DNA of 64,000 bases, taken from Terriglobus roseus. GTDB lineage: Bacteria > Acidobacteriota > Terriglobia > Terriglobales > Acidobacteriaceae. Of the stretch, positions 8,094-16,823 are shown piece after piece. The translations under genes and the position numbers were made by a program. The DNA is taken from contig NZ_LT629690.1 in assembly GCF_900102185.1 (NCBI RefSeq), positions 124,001 through 188,000 of the forward strand. Direction: 5' to 3'. The notes under the pieces were generated by a model. That model was not told where the DNA came from. It was given only the letters and a program-made list of their open reading frames with translations, and did not search any database. Each line of letters begins with the position of its first letter. The stretch's first letter is position 1.

Positions 8094-8350
8094 GGGTACC
8101 CCCCTCCCCCCTCAAATTTCTAAAATCGTCATGCGGAAGGACTTAGCGCGCGAGTTTCCCTAAAATCGTCATACGATTGGGGTTACACGCAAAATCGTCA
8201 TTCTGCTGGAGTTAGCAGCCGCCCGCCAAGGCTTATGCGTGCTCCTGTATGGTCACCCTCTATTGTAGCGGGTTTTGGGGAAATTATCGGCATGGGGAAG
8301 TGGTTTGGATTGTTTGGGTTATGAGGACTAGGGCTTGACAGGTTTTCAGG
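8094..8350 (-). repeat. Intergenic element copy 2 (inverted relative to copy 1)
   Basis: Read on the minus strand it repeats the landmark order of copy 1: AAAACCTGTCAAGCCCTAG (about 8346-8328), AACCCAAACAATCCAAA, ATAATTTCC, CTACAAT (8268-8262), GACGATTTT with starts at 8199, 8170 and 8130 (steps of 29 and 40), then G-rich sequence and GGGTACCCC (8096-8099 core). Both spacings equal those of copy 1. It is the leader region of rimO. On the plus strand its outer edge holds TTGACA (8335-8340), a possible -35 box for the gene at 8570. Confidence 0.8.
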
Positions 8351-8569
8351 GAGGGAACTGCTTGTTCTAGAGCGGCCAATTGATGGCTCTTATAGCTGAG
8401 TTGAAAATACTGAGTCGCGTGGGTCGATCCATTCCGTTCTTATTGACAGACGAGAACTCCAGGAGAAGGATGGCGGATTAACGGAAGCCTTTCGGCGACA
8501 TTGAATGTTGGGATCGGTGTGGCGTCGCCGTGTTCTTAAGACTCATTCAACCAATGAGGAGACACTGCC
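8351..8569. other. Noncoding region upstream of the small secreted protein
   Basis: About 220 nt without a credible gene. TTGACA occurs at 8335-8340 (edge of the repeat element) and 8443-8448, but neither has a convincing -10 box at the right distance. A GAGGAG ribosome site lies at its end. It presumably contains the promoter of the gene at 8570. Confidence 0.4.
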
Positions 8570-8989
8570 ATGAAGATTCAGCCCGTGATGATTGCTCTTA
8601 CGTTGGCAAACGCGGCGATGCTTAGCTATTCGGTGATGCGTCCTGCAGCCAACGTTGTTGCTGCGCCGGAGGTTATCTCGCCGGTTGTTCGCGCGCATGC
8701 TTTGGAGATTGTGGATGAGCAGGGACGTACTCGCGCAGAGTTGCGCGTGCTGCCTGCGCAGCCCGACTTCAAGATGCCGGATGGAACCAAGGGATATCCA
8801 GAGACGGTGCTGTTCCGGTTGCTGACTTCGCAGAACGGGCCCAACGTAAAACTTGCGACGACCGAAGATGGTGCGGGGCTTGTGTTGGGTGGGGATTCCG
8901 GTTACATACAACTCATCAAGCGTGGACCGGCGAACCCTGTGATGAACCTGGTTGCGAAGGATGGGCGGCATCGCGCGATCCAACCATAA
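8570..8989 (+). CDS. Small secreted protein of unknown function
   Basis: A 139-residue protein with a signal-peptide-like N-terminus (MKIQPVMIALTLANAAMLSYSVM). The rest is strand-rich with short alternating segments: ALEIVDEQGRTRAELRVL, ETVLFRLLTSQNG, VKLATTEDGAGLVLGGDSGYIQLI, PVMNLVAKDG. That pattern resembles a repeated beta unit ending in D-G turns. GAGGAG lies nine bases before the ATG. It stands alone between the rimO leader and the peptidase gene. I do not recognise a named family. Confidence 0.75.
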   Translation: MKIQPVMIALTLANAAMLSYSVMRPAANVVAAPEVISPVVRAHALEIVDEQGRTRAELRVLPAQPDFKMPDGTKGYPETVLFRLLTSQNGPNVKLATTEDGAGLVLGGDSGYIQLIKRGPANPVMNLVAKDGRHRAIQP

Positions 8990-9107
8990 AGCTTTTTGAC
9001 GGACCAGCATTGCCAATAAAAAAGAAACGCCGTTCGCGGGCGGTGATTGGCATACACTGATTTCGTTTGTCATCATTCCTTCACTTTCCCTCGGAGTTCC
9101 AGTCCTG

Positions 9108-10751
9108 ATGCGTCTTGCTTCTTCGGTAGTTTTTGCGTCCTTGTTGATGGTTCCTCCAATGGTGGCGCAGGCGAATCTGACTCTGCCCGATGCAGCGCAG
9201 CAGGAAGAGAAGGTAATTGATCCGGAGCGGTTGCGGCAGCATGTGAAGACGCTGGCCAGCGATGAATTTGAGGGTCGCGCGCCAGGGCAGCCCGGCGGTG
9301 AGAAGGCTGCGCAATATATTGCTGCCCAGTTCAAGGCGGCGGGGCTGGAGCCTGCCGGTGATCATGGCACGTATTTCCAGCAGGTGCCGATGGTGGGTGT
9401 GAAGACCGATCCTTCGACGGCGTTTGCGCTGGTGCCGGAGAAGGGTGAGCCGATGAAGCTGACCTTTGGCACGGACTATGTTGCGAACAACCAGACGCAC
9501 ACACCGACTGCGGAAATTGATGCTCCGCTGGTGTTTGTGGGGCATGGCATTGTGGCGCCCGAGTATGGCTGGGACGACTACAAGGGCGTGGATGTGAAGG
9601 GCAAGGTCGTGGTGGTGATTGTGAACGAGCCCACCAGCGACGATCCGAAGTTCTTCAACGGCAAGAGCATGACCTACTACGGCCGTTGGACGTACAAGTT
9701 TGAAGAGGCTGGCCGGCATGGCGCGGTGGCTTGCCTGATTGTGCATCGCACGGATTTGGCGAGCTATGGTTGGCAGGTGGTGCAGAACTCGTGGAGTGGT
9801 GAACACAGCTATCTGCGGGATGATCCGGATACGAAGCTGAAGGCTGCGAGCTGGATTACGCATGACGTTGCGGACAAGTTGTTTGCCACGGCTGGGATGA
9901 CGGCGGATGAGGCGATTACTGCGGCGGGCAAGCGCGGATTTGTGGCGAAGCCGTTGCCGGTGCGGCTGAAGGCGCATGTGATCACGAACGTTCACATGTA
10001 TGAGTCAGCGAATGTTGTCGGCAAGATTACGGGAGCGAAGCCGGGACGCACGGTGCTGTACACAGCGCACTATGACCACTTCGGTATTGATCGCACGCGT
10101 AAGGGCGATCCCGTGTTTCATGGCGCTGCGGATAACGCGACGGGTACTGCGATTGTGATGGAGATGGCAAGGGCGTTTGGGCAGAAGAAGATTCAGCCGC
10201 CATCGACGGTGATTTTTGCAGCGGTGACTGCGGAAGAGCAGGGGCTGCTGGGGTCGCAGTATCTGGGAATGCATCCGCCGGTTCCGGCGAAGGATATTTC
10301 GCTGGACATTAACTATGACGAGCTGTTGCCGCTGGGCGATGTGACGGGAGTGGGCGCCGGTGGAGCGCAGAGAACGACTGCTTATCCGCTGCTGGAGGCG
10401 TTGGCCGCGCACGACAACCTGACGCTACGCAAGGGCGGTGTGGATGCGGGCGGTGGGTACTACCGTAGCGATCACTTCTCGCTTGCGAGAGTGGGTATTC
10501 CGGCGTTTTCGCTGGGCCAGGGCGGCATGTTTGTGGGGCATGACGAGGCGTGGGGACGCGAGCAGTCGCGTGATTTTGGGCAGAACAAATATCACAGGCC
10601 TGCGGATGTTTACTCAGACTCGATGGACTTCACCGGTAATGCGCACATGGCCCGCTTTGGATTTGAGCTGGGATGGATTGTGATGAGTCAGCCGGAACGC
10701 ATGGAGTGGTTGCCGGGCGACGAGTTTGAAGCAGCTCGAAAACGGCAGTAG
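9108..10751 (+). CDS. Secreted M28-family metallopeptidase with PA domain
   Basis: Exported di-zinc aminopeptidase-like protein of 547 residues. A signal peptide (1 to about 22, ending VAQA) is followed by an N-terminal M28-associated region, a protease-associated insert (about 125-260) and the catalytic part. Zinc-site motifs are AHYDHFG (about 319-325), ADNATG (340-345), AEEQGLLGS (374-382), the Asp in LDINYDE, and the final His of KYHRPAD (about 495). Known relatives release N-terminal residues from peptides in the periplasm or outside; the substrate here is unknown. The downstream PP2C gene lies 94 nt away if its ATG start is right. Confidence 0.92.
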   Translation: MRLASSVVFASLLMVPPMVAQANLTLPDAAQQEEKVIDPERLRQHVKTLASDEFEGRAPGQPGGEKAAQYIAAQFKAAGLEPAGDHGTYFQQVPMVGVKTDPSTAFALVPEKGEPMKLTFGTDYVANNQTHTPTAEIDAPLVFVGHGIVAPEYGWDDYKGVDVKGKVVVVIVNEPTSDDPKFFNGKSMTYYGRWTYKFEEAGRHGAVACLIVHRTDLASYGWQVVQNSWSGEHSYLRDDPDTKLKAASWITHDVADKLFATAGMTADEAITAAGKRGFVAKPLPVRLKAHVITNVHMYESANVVGKITGAKPGRTVLYTAHYDHFGIDRTRKGDPVFHGAADNATGTAIVMEMARAFGQKKIQPPSTVIFAAVTAEEQGLLGSQYLGMHPPVPAKDISLDINYDELLPLGDVTGVGAGGAQRTTAYPLLEALAAHDNLTLRKGGVDAGGGYYRSDHFSLARVGIPAFSLGQGGMFVGHDEAWGREQSRDFGQNKYHRPADVYSDSMDFTGNAHMARFGFELGWIVMSQPERMEWLPGDEFEAARKRQ

Positions 10752-10845
10752 GCAAAAGCAAGATCACGAATTTCGTCTGAATAGCATCACACCGCACGCA
10801 GAGCATTTTGCCGCGGATCACAGTACGGAAGGTACCTCCAGCGGC

Positions 10846-11610
10846 ATGCTCAGGGATTGGATTGCGGGATTGAGCCGGAGGCCACACGTGGACTACGCAA
10901 TGCTGACTCATGTTGGCCGCTGTCGTGTGCACAACGAAGACACCTGCGCTGCCGATGAGATGGCGGGGCTGTTCGTGGTGTGCGACGGCATGGGCGGCGC
11001 TGCGGGCGGTGAAGTGGCGTCGCAACTGGCGGCGCGTGCGTTTCTGGAACAGGCTCGGGCGGGGCGCGATACGCAATCTGCCCGCTGGCGGTTGGAGAAG
11101 GCAGCCATGGAGGCGAATAACGCTGTCTTCATGGAGTCGCACAGGGACATGTCACTGCGCGGCATGGGAACGACGCTGGTGGGGATGGAGATTGGCCGCG
11201 ACCTGCGTGAAGCGTGGATTGTGAATGTGGGCGATTCGCGCTGCTATCGGTTGCGCGATGGTGTGTTGGAGCAACTTACGCATGACCACTCGTTTGTGGA
11301 CGAGCAGGTGCGTGCGGGGTTGATGACGGTGGATGAGGCTTCAATCTCGCATCTGCGGAACATCATTACGCGTGCTGTGGGCTCGCATGTGGATGTGGAT
11401 CCGGATGTGGTGCGGTCGCCGCTTATGCCGGGCGATTTGTTTTTGCTGTGCTCGGATGGGCTGACGCGCGAAGCGGACGATGAAGCGATTGCCCAGGTGC
11501 TCAACGGACATCAGTGTGTTGATTTGCAGATGTGCGCGAATGCGTTGGTTGCGCTGGCGAATGAGTGTGGTGGGTCGGACAACATCACCGTGGTGTTGGT
11601 GCGGATTTAA
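10846..11610 (+). CDS. PP2C-type serine/threonine protein phosphatase
   Basis: Cytoplasmic metal-dependent phosphatase of 254 residues, PrpC/Stp class. Motifs in order: THVGRCRVHNED (metal and phosphate contacts, 21-32), VVCDGMGGAAGGE (45-57), VNVGDSRCYRL, LTHDHSF, CSDGLTREADD and GGSDNITVV. All acidic metal ligands are present. The reading frame stays open back to a TTG at 10726, inside the peptidase gene, but the family begins just before residue 17, so I choose the ATG at 10846. No partner Ser/Thr kinase lies nearby. Confidence 0.92.
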   Translation: MLRDWIAGLSRRPHVDYAMLTHVGRCRVHNEDTCAADEMAGLFVVCDGMGGAAGGEVASQLAARAFLEQARAGRDTQSARWRLEKAAMEANNAVFMESHRDMSLRGMGTTLVGMEIGRDLREAWIVNVGDSRCYRLRDGVLEQLTHDHSFVDEQVRAGLMTVDEASISHLRNIITRAVGSHVDVDPDVVRSPLMPGDLFLLCSDGLTREADDEAIAQVLNGHQCVDLQMCANALVALANECGGSDNITVVLVRI

Positions 11611-11623
11611 AGGTCTAAAACAG

Positions 11624-11659
11624 ACGCCGCCGTGAGTCTTGATTGGCTCACGGCGGCGT
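11624..11659. terminator. Bidirectional terminator between PP2C and nupC-like genes
   Basis: Arms ACGCCGCCGTGAG (11624-11636) and CTCACGGCGGCGT (11647-11659), 13 perfect pairs, loop of ten. TTTTGTTTG follows on the plus strand. It lies between two convergent genes, 13 nt after the phosphatase stop and 21 nt after the carrier stop. Confidence 0.85.
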
Positions 11660-11680
11660 TTTGTTTGTGCTCTTTGATTT

Positions 11681-12937
11681 TTAGCGGATCAACATGCTGA
11701 CGATGGAGGCGCTCATCAGGTTTGCGATGGTGCCGGCGAGCAGTGCTCGCATGCCGAGGCGGGCGAGTTCGTTGCGGCGGTTGGGAATCAGCGCGCCGAT
11801 GCCGCCGATCTGCATGCCTACGGAACCGAGGTTTGCGAAACCGCAGAGAGCGAAGGTGGCGATGGCGAGCGTGCGCGTGCTGATCTGATGCGCGTTGGCT
11901 AGTTGGCCAAGCTGCGTGTAGGCGATGAACTCGTTGAGTACGGCGCGGGTTCCGATGAGGTTGCCGACGATGGGCGCGTCGTGCCACGGGATGCCGATGA
12001 GCCACGCGATGGGTGCGCAGAAGAAGCCGAGGATACTGTTCAGCGTGGATGGGAAGCTGACGTTGTGTCCGCCGACCTGGTGCACGCCGATGAGGTTGTG
12101 GATGCCGGTGAGGATGCCGTTGAGCAGGCCGACGAGCGCGAGGAAGCTGATGAGCATGATGGCGACGTTGAAGGCGAGTTGACCGCCGTCAATAGTGCCG
12201 CGCGCGATGGCTCCGATGAGGTTTTCGTTCTTGTGTTCGTCTTCGCTCTTGATGTGGACGGTGCCCAGGGTTTCCGGGACTTCGGTCTCCGGCACGAGCA
12301 TTTTTGCGATGAGGATGGTGCCGGGCGCGGTCATGATGACGGCGCTGAGCAGGTCCTGCGCGCGGATGCCGAAGGAGATGTACGCCGCCATGATGCCGCC
12401 GGAAACGTGCGCCATGCCGCTGGTCATGATGGTCATCAGTTCAGAGCGGGTGGCGTTGTTGAGGAAGGGGCGGATGGTGAGCGGAGCTTCCGTCTGGCCC
12501 ATGAAGATGGAGGCCGCGACGTTCGTTGATTCTGCGCCGGAGGTGCCCATGGTGCGCTGCATGACCCATGCCATGCCGCGGATGACGATCTGCATGATGC
12601 CGAGATGGTAGAGCACGGCGAACAATGCTGACACGAAGATGATGGTGGGTAGAACGGCGAAGGCGAAGACTTGCAGGGGGCTGGTGGGGTCGCCGAGTTT
12701 GCCGAAGACCATTGATGAGCCGTCGACCGAATGCGCGAGGAGACCGGCTACTGCGCCTGCGCCTTTGGCGAGGAGGAGCTGTCCGAAACTCCACTTGATG
12801 ACGAGGAAGGCGAAGAAGACTTGCAGGGAGAGGCCCCAGGCGACGGTGCGCCAGCGGATGGCACGGCGGTCGGTGGAGAGGGCGTAGGCAACGCCAAGTA
12901 AAACGACTAGGCCAATGAGTCCGGTAAAGCGGGCCAA
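11681..12937 (-). CDS. nupC: NupC-type concentrative nucleoside transporter
   Basis: Inner-membrane cation-coupled nucleoside importer, CNT family, 418 residues with about eight or more hydrophobic helices. Family features: QVFFAFLVIKWSFG near residue 40, SIFMGQTEAPLTIRPFL in the core, HVSGGIMAAY, the paired GTRAVLNEFIAY helix end, and CGFANLGSVGMQIGGIGALIPNRR near the C-terminus. The start is a TTG at 12937 with GAGGAGG seven bases upstream; a longer frame back to 13069 has no ribosome site. Together with cdd and deoA about 5 kb away it would supply nucleosides for salvage. Confidence 0.93.
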   Translation of the reverse strand: MARFTGLIGLVVLLGVAYALSTDRRAIRWRTVAWGLSLQVFFAFLVIKWSFGQLLLAKGAGAVAGLLAHSVDGSSMVFGKLGDPTSPLQVFAFAVLPTIIFVSALFAVLYHLGIMQIVIRGMAWVMQRTMGTSGAESTNVAASIFMGQTEAPLTIRPFLNNATRSELMTIMTSGMAHVSGGIMAAYISFGIRAQDLLSAVIMTAPGTILIAKMLVPETEVPETLGTVHIKSEDEHKNENLIGAIARGTIDGGQLAFNVAIMLISFLALVGLLNGILTGIHNLIGVHQVGGHNVSFPSTLNSILGFFCAPIAWLIGIPWHDAPIVGNLIGTRAVLNEFIAYTQLGQLANAHQISTRTLAIATFALCGFANLGSVGMQIGGIGALIPNRRNELARLGMRALLAGTIANLMSASIVSMLIR

Positions 12938-12985
12938 ATCGGGCCCTCCTCTGCTGCAAATCAGGTGCGTTGCAGAAAGAGTGTA

Positions 12986-13013
12986 CCGGAGGCGAAGGGG
13001 AAACCGCCTCCGG
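12986..13013. terminator. Hairpin downstream of the first SDR gene
   Basis: Arms CCGGAGGCG (12986-12994) and CGCCTCCGG (13005-13013) with a ten-base loop, 15 nt past the SDR stop. CTTTT follows on the plus strand. A likely terminator separating the SDR from the carrier gene. Confidence 0.6.
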
Positions 13014-13028
13014 CTTTTCACCGATTGT

Positions 13029-13781
13029 TTATACGGCCACGAATCCGCCGTCGACGAAGAGTTCCACACCGGCGACGAAGCTGCTGTCGTCCGAGGCGAG
13101 GAAGACGACTGCCTTGGCGAGTTCGTCCGGTTCGCCCATGCGGCCGAGAGGAACGCCTGCTGCCAGACCTGCCTTCAACGCCTTCTCCTGCTCGGAGTCG
13201 TTGCCGACGAGACCGCTGATGGCGGGGGTGTCGATGGGGCCGGGGCTTACGACGTTGACGCGGATCTTGCGTGCCTTCAGTTCGTTGGTCCAGGTGCGGG
13301 CGAAGGAGCGGACGGCAGCCTTGGTGGCGTTGTAGACGCCGAAGTTCTCAAAGCCCTTCATGGAGACGATGGAGCCATTCAGCACGATGGTTGCGCCGTC
13401 GGGCAGCAGCGGGAGCGCCTTCTGCACGGTGAAGACGAGGCCTTTCACGTTGATGTTGAAGGTCTTGTCGAAGTGCTCTTCAGTGTAGCTGCCGAGCGGA
13501 ATGAATTCGCCACCACCAGCGTTGGCGAATACGACGTCCAGCTTGCCCTTTTCGGACTTGATCTGCGCGAAGAGACGATCAAGGTCGTCGAGGTTGGAGA
13601 CGTCGCCCTGTACGGCGGTGACATTCTTGCCGATGAACTTTACGGCTTCATCCAGGGAGCTCTGACGGCGTCCGGTGATGAACACGTAGGCGCCTTCATC
13701 CACGAAGCGTTTTGCCGTTGCGAGGCCGATGCCGCTGTTGCCGCCGGTGACGAGTGCGATCTTTCCTTCGAGCTTACCCAT
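13029..13781 (-). CDS. Short-chain dehydrogenase/reductase (paralogue 1)
   Basis: NAD(P)-dependent oxidoreductase of 250 residues, classical SDR. Visible: cofactor motif TGGNSGIG (12-19), NAG (87-89), N111, catalytic S137, Y150 and K154 (YNATK), and PGPIDTP after strand six. It is closely similar along its whole length to the next gene, so the pair arose by tandem duplication. An upstream in-frame ATG ten codons earlier exists, but the paralogue starts at the same MGKLEGK. Substrate cannot be told. Confidence 0.92.
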   Translation of the reverse strand: MGKLEGKIALVTGGNSGIGLATAKRFVDEGAYVFITGRRQSSLDEAVKFIGKNVTAVQGDVSNLDDLDRLFAQIKSEKGKLDVVFANAGGGEFIPLGSYTEEHFDKTFNINVKGLVFTVQKALPLLPDGATIVLNGSIVSMKGFENFGVYNATKAAVRSFARTWTNELKARKIRVNVVSPGPIDTPAISGLVGNDSEQEKALKAGLAAGVPLGRMGEPDELAKAVVFLASDDSSFVAGVELFVDGGFVAV

Positions 13782-13941
13782 GATGTTTCCGTCCTTTTGA
13801 TATTTTGACAACCATCGAAATGATCCATCGGGATAGATTGCTGTGGCTTTGAAAAGGATTCATGAAGTTGTTGGGTGAACTGTTTAAAACCTGCTGCACC
13901 GAAGGATACGCTCGTCTACGTGCGCTGACTTTGGTTGTCAA

Positions 13942-13986
13942 TGAATCTCGGTAAATGCCTTGCGATCAGGCACTCACCGAGATTCA
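13942..13986. terminator. Hairpin downstream of the second SDR gene
   Basis: Arms TGAATCTCGGT (13942-13952) and ACCGAGATTCA (13976-13986), 11 perfect pairs, with a further TGCC/GGCA pairing inside. It lies seven bases after the stop of the second SDR gene. The U-run is weak. Confidence 0.55.
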
Positions 13987-13992
13987 CCGATT

Positions 13993-14727
13993 TCAGATAG
14001 CCGAGAAGCCGCCGTCGACATTCAGCTCCACGCCATTCACGAAGCTGGAATCGTCTGAAGCAAGAAACAGAGCTACTGTCGCGATTTCTTCAGGTTGCCC
14101 CATTGTTCCTCGAGGGATCAAGGATTCAAACATCTGCTTCGCCTCAGGAGTGAGCACTTCTTCCTGCATCGGAGTAGCGATTGGCCCGGGGCCCAGCACG
14201 TTCACCCGGATATGCCTGTCCTTCAATTCGTTGAGCCATGTGCGTGCGAAGGAGCGCAGTGCTGCCTTGCTTGCCGCATACACGCCGAAACCGGGAAAGC
14301 CCTTTACTGAAGCGACTGACCCGGTCATGATGATCGATCCGCCGTCGTTAAACAGTGGCAATGCCTTCTGAACTGTAAACAGCGTTCCGCGCGTGTTCAG
14401 GCCGAAGGCCGCATCGAAGTGCTGTTCGGTAATTTCGCCCAGTGGCAGGGCCTCGCCCCGGCCAGCGCTCGCGAATAAGACGTCGATCTTTCCCTTTTCC
14501 CGTTTGACGATGTCGAACAGACGATCAAGGTCGTTGAGATTGGCTGCGTCACCACGTACGCCGGTTACGTTTCGACCAATCTGCCTGACTGCCTCATCGA
14601 GCTGTTCCTGCCTTCGGCCTGTGATGAAAACGTAGGCACCCTCTTCCACGAAGCGTTTGGCGCTCGCCAGTGCCAGCCCACTCGATCCCCCCGTGACGAC
14701 TGCGACCTTACCTTCCAGTTTTCCCAT
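13993..14727 (-). CDS. Short-chain dehydrogenase/reductase (paralogue 2), altered cofactor loop
   Basis: SDR-family oxidoreductase of 244 residues, paralogue of the gene at 13029, from which it shares the MGKLEGK start, FITGRRQ, the YxxxK site (Y150, K154) and S137. The glycine-rich loop reads TGGSSGLA (12-19), so the last of the three classical glycines is alanine. It is read divergently from an AraC regulator starting 118 bp away, which suggests that the regulator controls it. The spacer between the paralogues holds the hairpin at 13942-13986. Confidence 0.92.
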   Translation of the reverse strand: MGKLEGKVAVVTGGSSGLALASAKRFVEEGAYVFITGRRQEQLDEAVRQIGRNVTGVRGDAANLNDLDRLFDIVKREKGKIDVLFASAGRGEALPLGEITEQHFDAAFGLNTRGTLFTVQKALPLFNDGGSIIMTGSVASVKGFPGFGVYAASKAALRSFARTWLNELKDRHIRVNVLGPGPIATPMQEEVLTPEAKQMFESLIPRGTMGQPEEIATVALFLASDDSSFVNGVELNVDGGFSAI

Positions 14728-14845
14728 AATTGCTCCCTTCGGTAGATGTGTAGCATTCACTACAGCAGAGTAGATTTCCTTGGAAGTGGACGAGAACTGC
14801 CCAAGAATCCGAATATTTTGTCTATTCGTCCAAATTGTGGAGGTT
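14728..14845. promoter_or_regulatory. Divergent SDR / AraC promoter region
   Basis: A 118-bp spacer between the oppositely read second SDR gene and the AraC regulator. It must hold both promoters and probably the regulator's binding sites. I see no clean palindrome or consensus -35/-10 pair. Confidence 0.5.
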
Positions 14846-15844
14846 ATGTTGGACCCAATAACGGACATCTTCAAAACGATGCACGTGACCGCGTTTGGTC
14901 TGCACAGGCTGGAAGCCACAGTTCCGTGGGGCGTGAAACAGGAAAATCGGTCCGAAGAAAAAGTCACGCCCTCCGGCAAGAAAACGCCGCCCGCAGATTT
15001 GGCGCACTTCGCCATGCTTTCGCGGGGCAGCTGTTGGCTGAGTGTGGAAGGCATTGCAGAGCCAATTCCCCTTAGTGGTGGTGATTGCTTCTTGGTGGCC
15101 AAGGGGACTTCGATCGTTTTGCGCGACAGCCCGCGAACACGCCCGAAGTGGACATTCCGCGAGATCGGGGCTTTGGCCAACGGCAATGTCGCTCAGTGTG
15201 GGGGTGGTGGCGCACCCACGACTATCGTCTGTGGGTCTTTGAGTTTCGATCGCGCGAGCCTGAAGCCGATCACCCAGTTATTGCCGAGCTTCATTCTGAT
15301 GAAGGCCGATGAGGAACGCACGCTTGCTCTTCACAACACCGTGCAGGCGCTTGCGTCAGAAATGGCTGTACAGGCACCGGGATCGGAGGTCGTCGCGACG
15401 CGCCTGGCCGAGGTTCTGTTTATACAGGTGTTACGAGCGCATATCGCGTTGGGGCAGCAACGCAACAAAGGATGGCTTCGCGCGATCTTCGATCCTCAAA
15501 TGGGAGTCGCTTTGAGTGCCGTTCACGACAGTGTGAGTGCGGCCTGGACGGTTGAATCACTGGCCGCAGCGGCGGGCATGTCTCGCTCCGCATTCGCAGT
15601 GCGCTTTAAAGAACTGCTGGGACAAACACCAATGGAATACGTAACCGAGTGGCGGATGCAAAAGGCGATGCAGTTACTCCAGCAGCGTGACAAGAAGCTC
15701 ATAGACGTTGCTCGGTTAGTCGGTTACGAGTCCGACGCTGCTTTCAGTAAGGCGTTCAAGCGAGTTGTTGGGGTCAATCCTGGTGAGTACCTGAAACGTG
15801 GTTTTGAAGATCACAGAAATGCCGGGATGACGGAAGATTTTTGA
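14846..15844 (+). CDS. AraC-family regulator with Cupin_6-type sensor domain
   Basis: Transcription factor of 332 residues. The N-terminal half (about 1-170) fits the Cupin_6 AraC-binding type: DPITDIFKTMHVTAFGLHRLEATVPWGVK, then FAMLSRGSCWLSVEGIAEPIPLSGGDCFLVAKG. The C-terminal 100 residues are two HTH motifs (WTVESLAAAAGMSRSAFAVRFK and LIDVARLVGYESDAAFSKAFKRVVG). Regulators of this type often sit divergently beside oxidoreductases they induce, as here. GGAGG is only two bases from the ATG at 14846, so the TTG at 14780 remains an alternative start. Confidence 0.9.
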   Translation: MLDPITDIFKTMHVTAFGLHRLEATVPWGVKQENRSEEKVTPSGKKTPPADLAHFAMLSRGSCWLSVEGIAEPIPLSGGDCFLVAKGTSIVLRDSPRTRPKWTFREIGALANGNVAQCGGGGAPTTIVCGSLSFDRASLKPITQLLPSFILMKADEERTLALHNTVQALASEMAVQAPGSEVVATRLAEVLFIQVLRAHIALGQQRNKGWLRAIFDPQMGVALSAVHDSVSAAWTVESLAAAAGMSRSAFAVRFKELLGQTPMEYVTEWRMQKAMQLLQQRDKKLIDVARLVGYESDAAFSKAFKRVVGVNPGEYLKRGFEDHRNAGMTEDF

Positions 15845-16016
15845 AGCGAAGACTCTGACTCGGCGGGGAGCAGATGCCATGGAAGTATTTTTCCGCTGAG
15901 CGCAATGCGGCTACAGCTCATGCGCTGCAGAGGGTATTGGTAGAGTAACTCTTCGTCATGGATAGTTCACACTGCGGTCATGCTGCAGCAATGAGCCCGC
16001 GCGAAGCTGTTGGGGT

Positions 16017-16823
16017 ATGGTGCGGACCTGCGATACGCTCATCCTCTCCGACGTCCACCTGGGCTCAGATGTTAGCCGGGCGGAAGAAGCCATCGATGTG
16101 CTGGAAGGTGTGGACTTCCGGCAATTGATTCTGCTGGGTGACATCTTCAGCGATCTTGATTTTGCGCGATTGAAGCGACAGCACTGGGATTTTCTGTCGT
16201 GTATCCGTAAGCTCTCCAACCCGAAGCAACGTCGCACGATTGTGTGGGTGGAAGGCAATCACGATCATGGGTTGTCGCAGTTGATGTCGCACATGGTGGG
16301 CGTGCCGGTATATCAGCGCTACGTGTGGGAGTACGCGGGTAAGCGACATCTGGCGGTGCATGGGCATCAGTTTGATCGTTTTATCAACCGCAACATTTTG
16401 TTGAGCCGCTTCTTTGAGGGCTTCTACGAGATGTCTCAGCGGTTGGATGGCAAGGAACAGCGGATGTCGCGCTGGTTTGATCGCTTCAGCACACGCTGGT
16501 TGCGGTTGTCAGACAAGGTTGCAGAGGGTGCGCTGGCGTATGCGAAAGAAGGTCACGCAGACCGAGTGTTCTGCGGGCATACGCATGAGGCGATGCAACG
16601 TAATGAAGGCAGTATTGAGTATTTCAACTCCGGGTGCTGGACAGATACACGCGCCACGTTTTTGACCATCGACCGTAAGGGAGTCCAGATCCATGAGTAT
16701 CAACCCGGAACTGTCCATCGTGATCCCGGCAAAGAACGAATCGAGACACCTGCCCTCGCTGCTGAGTTCGCTGGCGAAGCAGGATTATCCGGCTATGGCG
16801 GATACGGAAGTCTTCGTTGCTGA
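16017..16823 (+). CDS. Calcineurin-like metallophosphoesterase (LpxH-like)
   Basis: A 268-residue phosphohydrolase with the full two-metal site: SDVHLGS (11-17), GDIFSD (41-46), EGNHDHG (79-85), HLAVHGHQFD (111-120) and FCGHTHEA (about 185). The arrangement resembles UDP-2,3-diacylglucosamine hydrolase LpxH and its relatives, but the substrate is unproven. The fold should end near IDRKGVQIHEY; the last roughly 43 residues are read out of frame through the glycosyltransferase start, are Gly/Ala/Glu-rich, and look non-domain. The overlap with the next gene is 131 nt. Confidence 0.88.
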   Translation: MVRTCDTLILSDVHLGSDVSRAEEAIDVLEGVDFRQLILLGDIFSDLDFARLKRQHWDFLSCIRKLSNPKQRRTIVWVEGNHDHGLSQLMSHMVGVPVYQRYVWEYAGKRHLAVHGHQFDRFINRNILLSRFFEGFYEMSQRLDGKEQRMSRWFDRFSTRWLRLSDKVAEGALAYAKEGHADRVFCGHTHEAMQRNEGSIEYFNSGCWTDTRATFLTIDRKGVQIHEYQPGTVHRDPGKERIETPALAAEFAGEAGLSGYGGYGSLRC

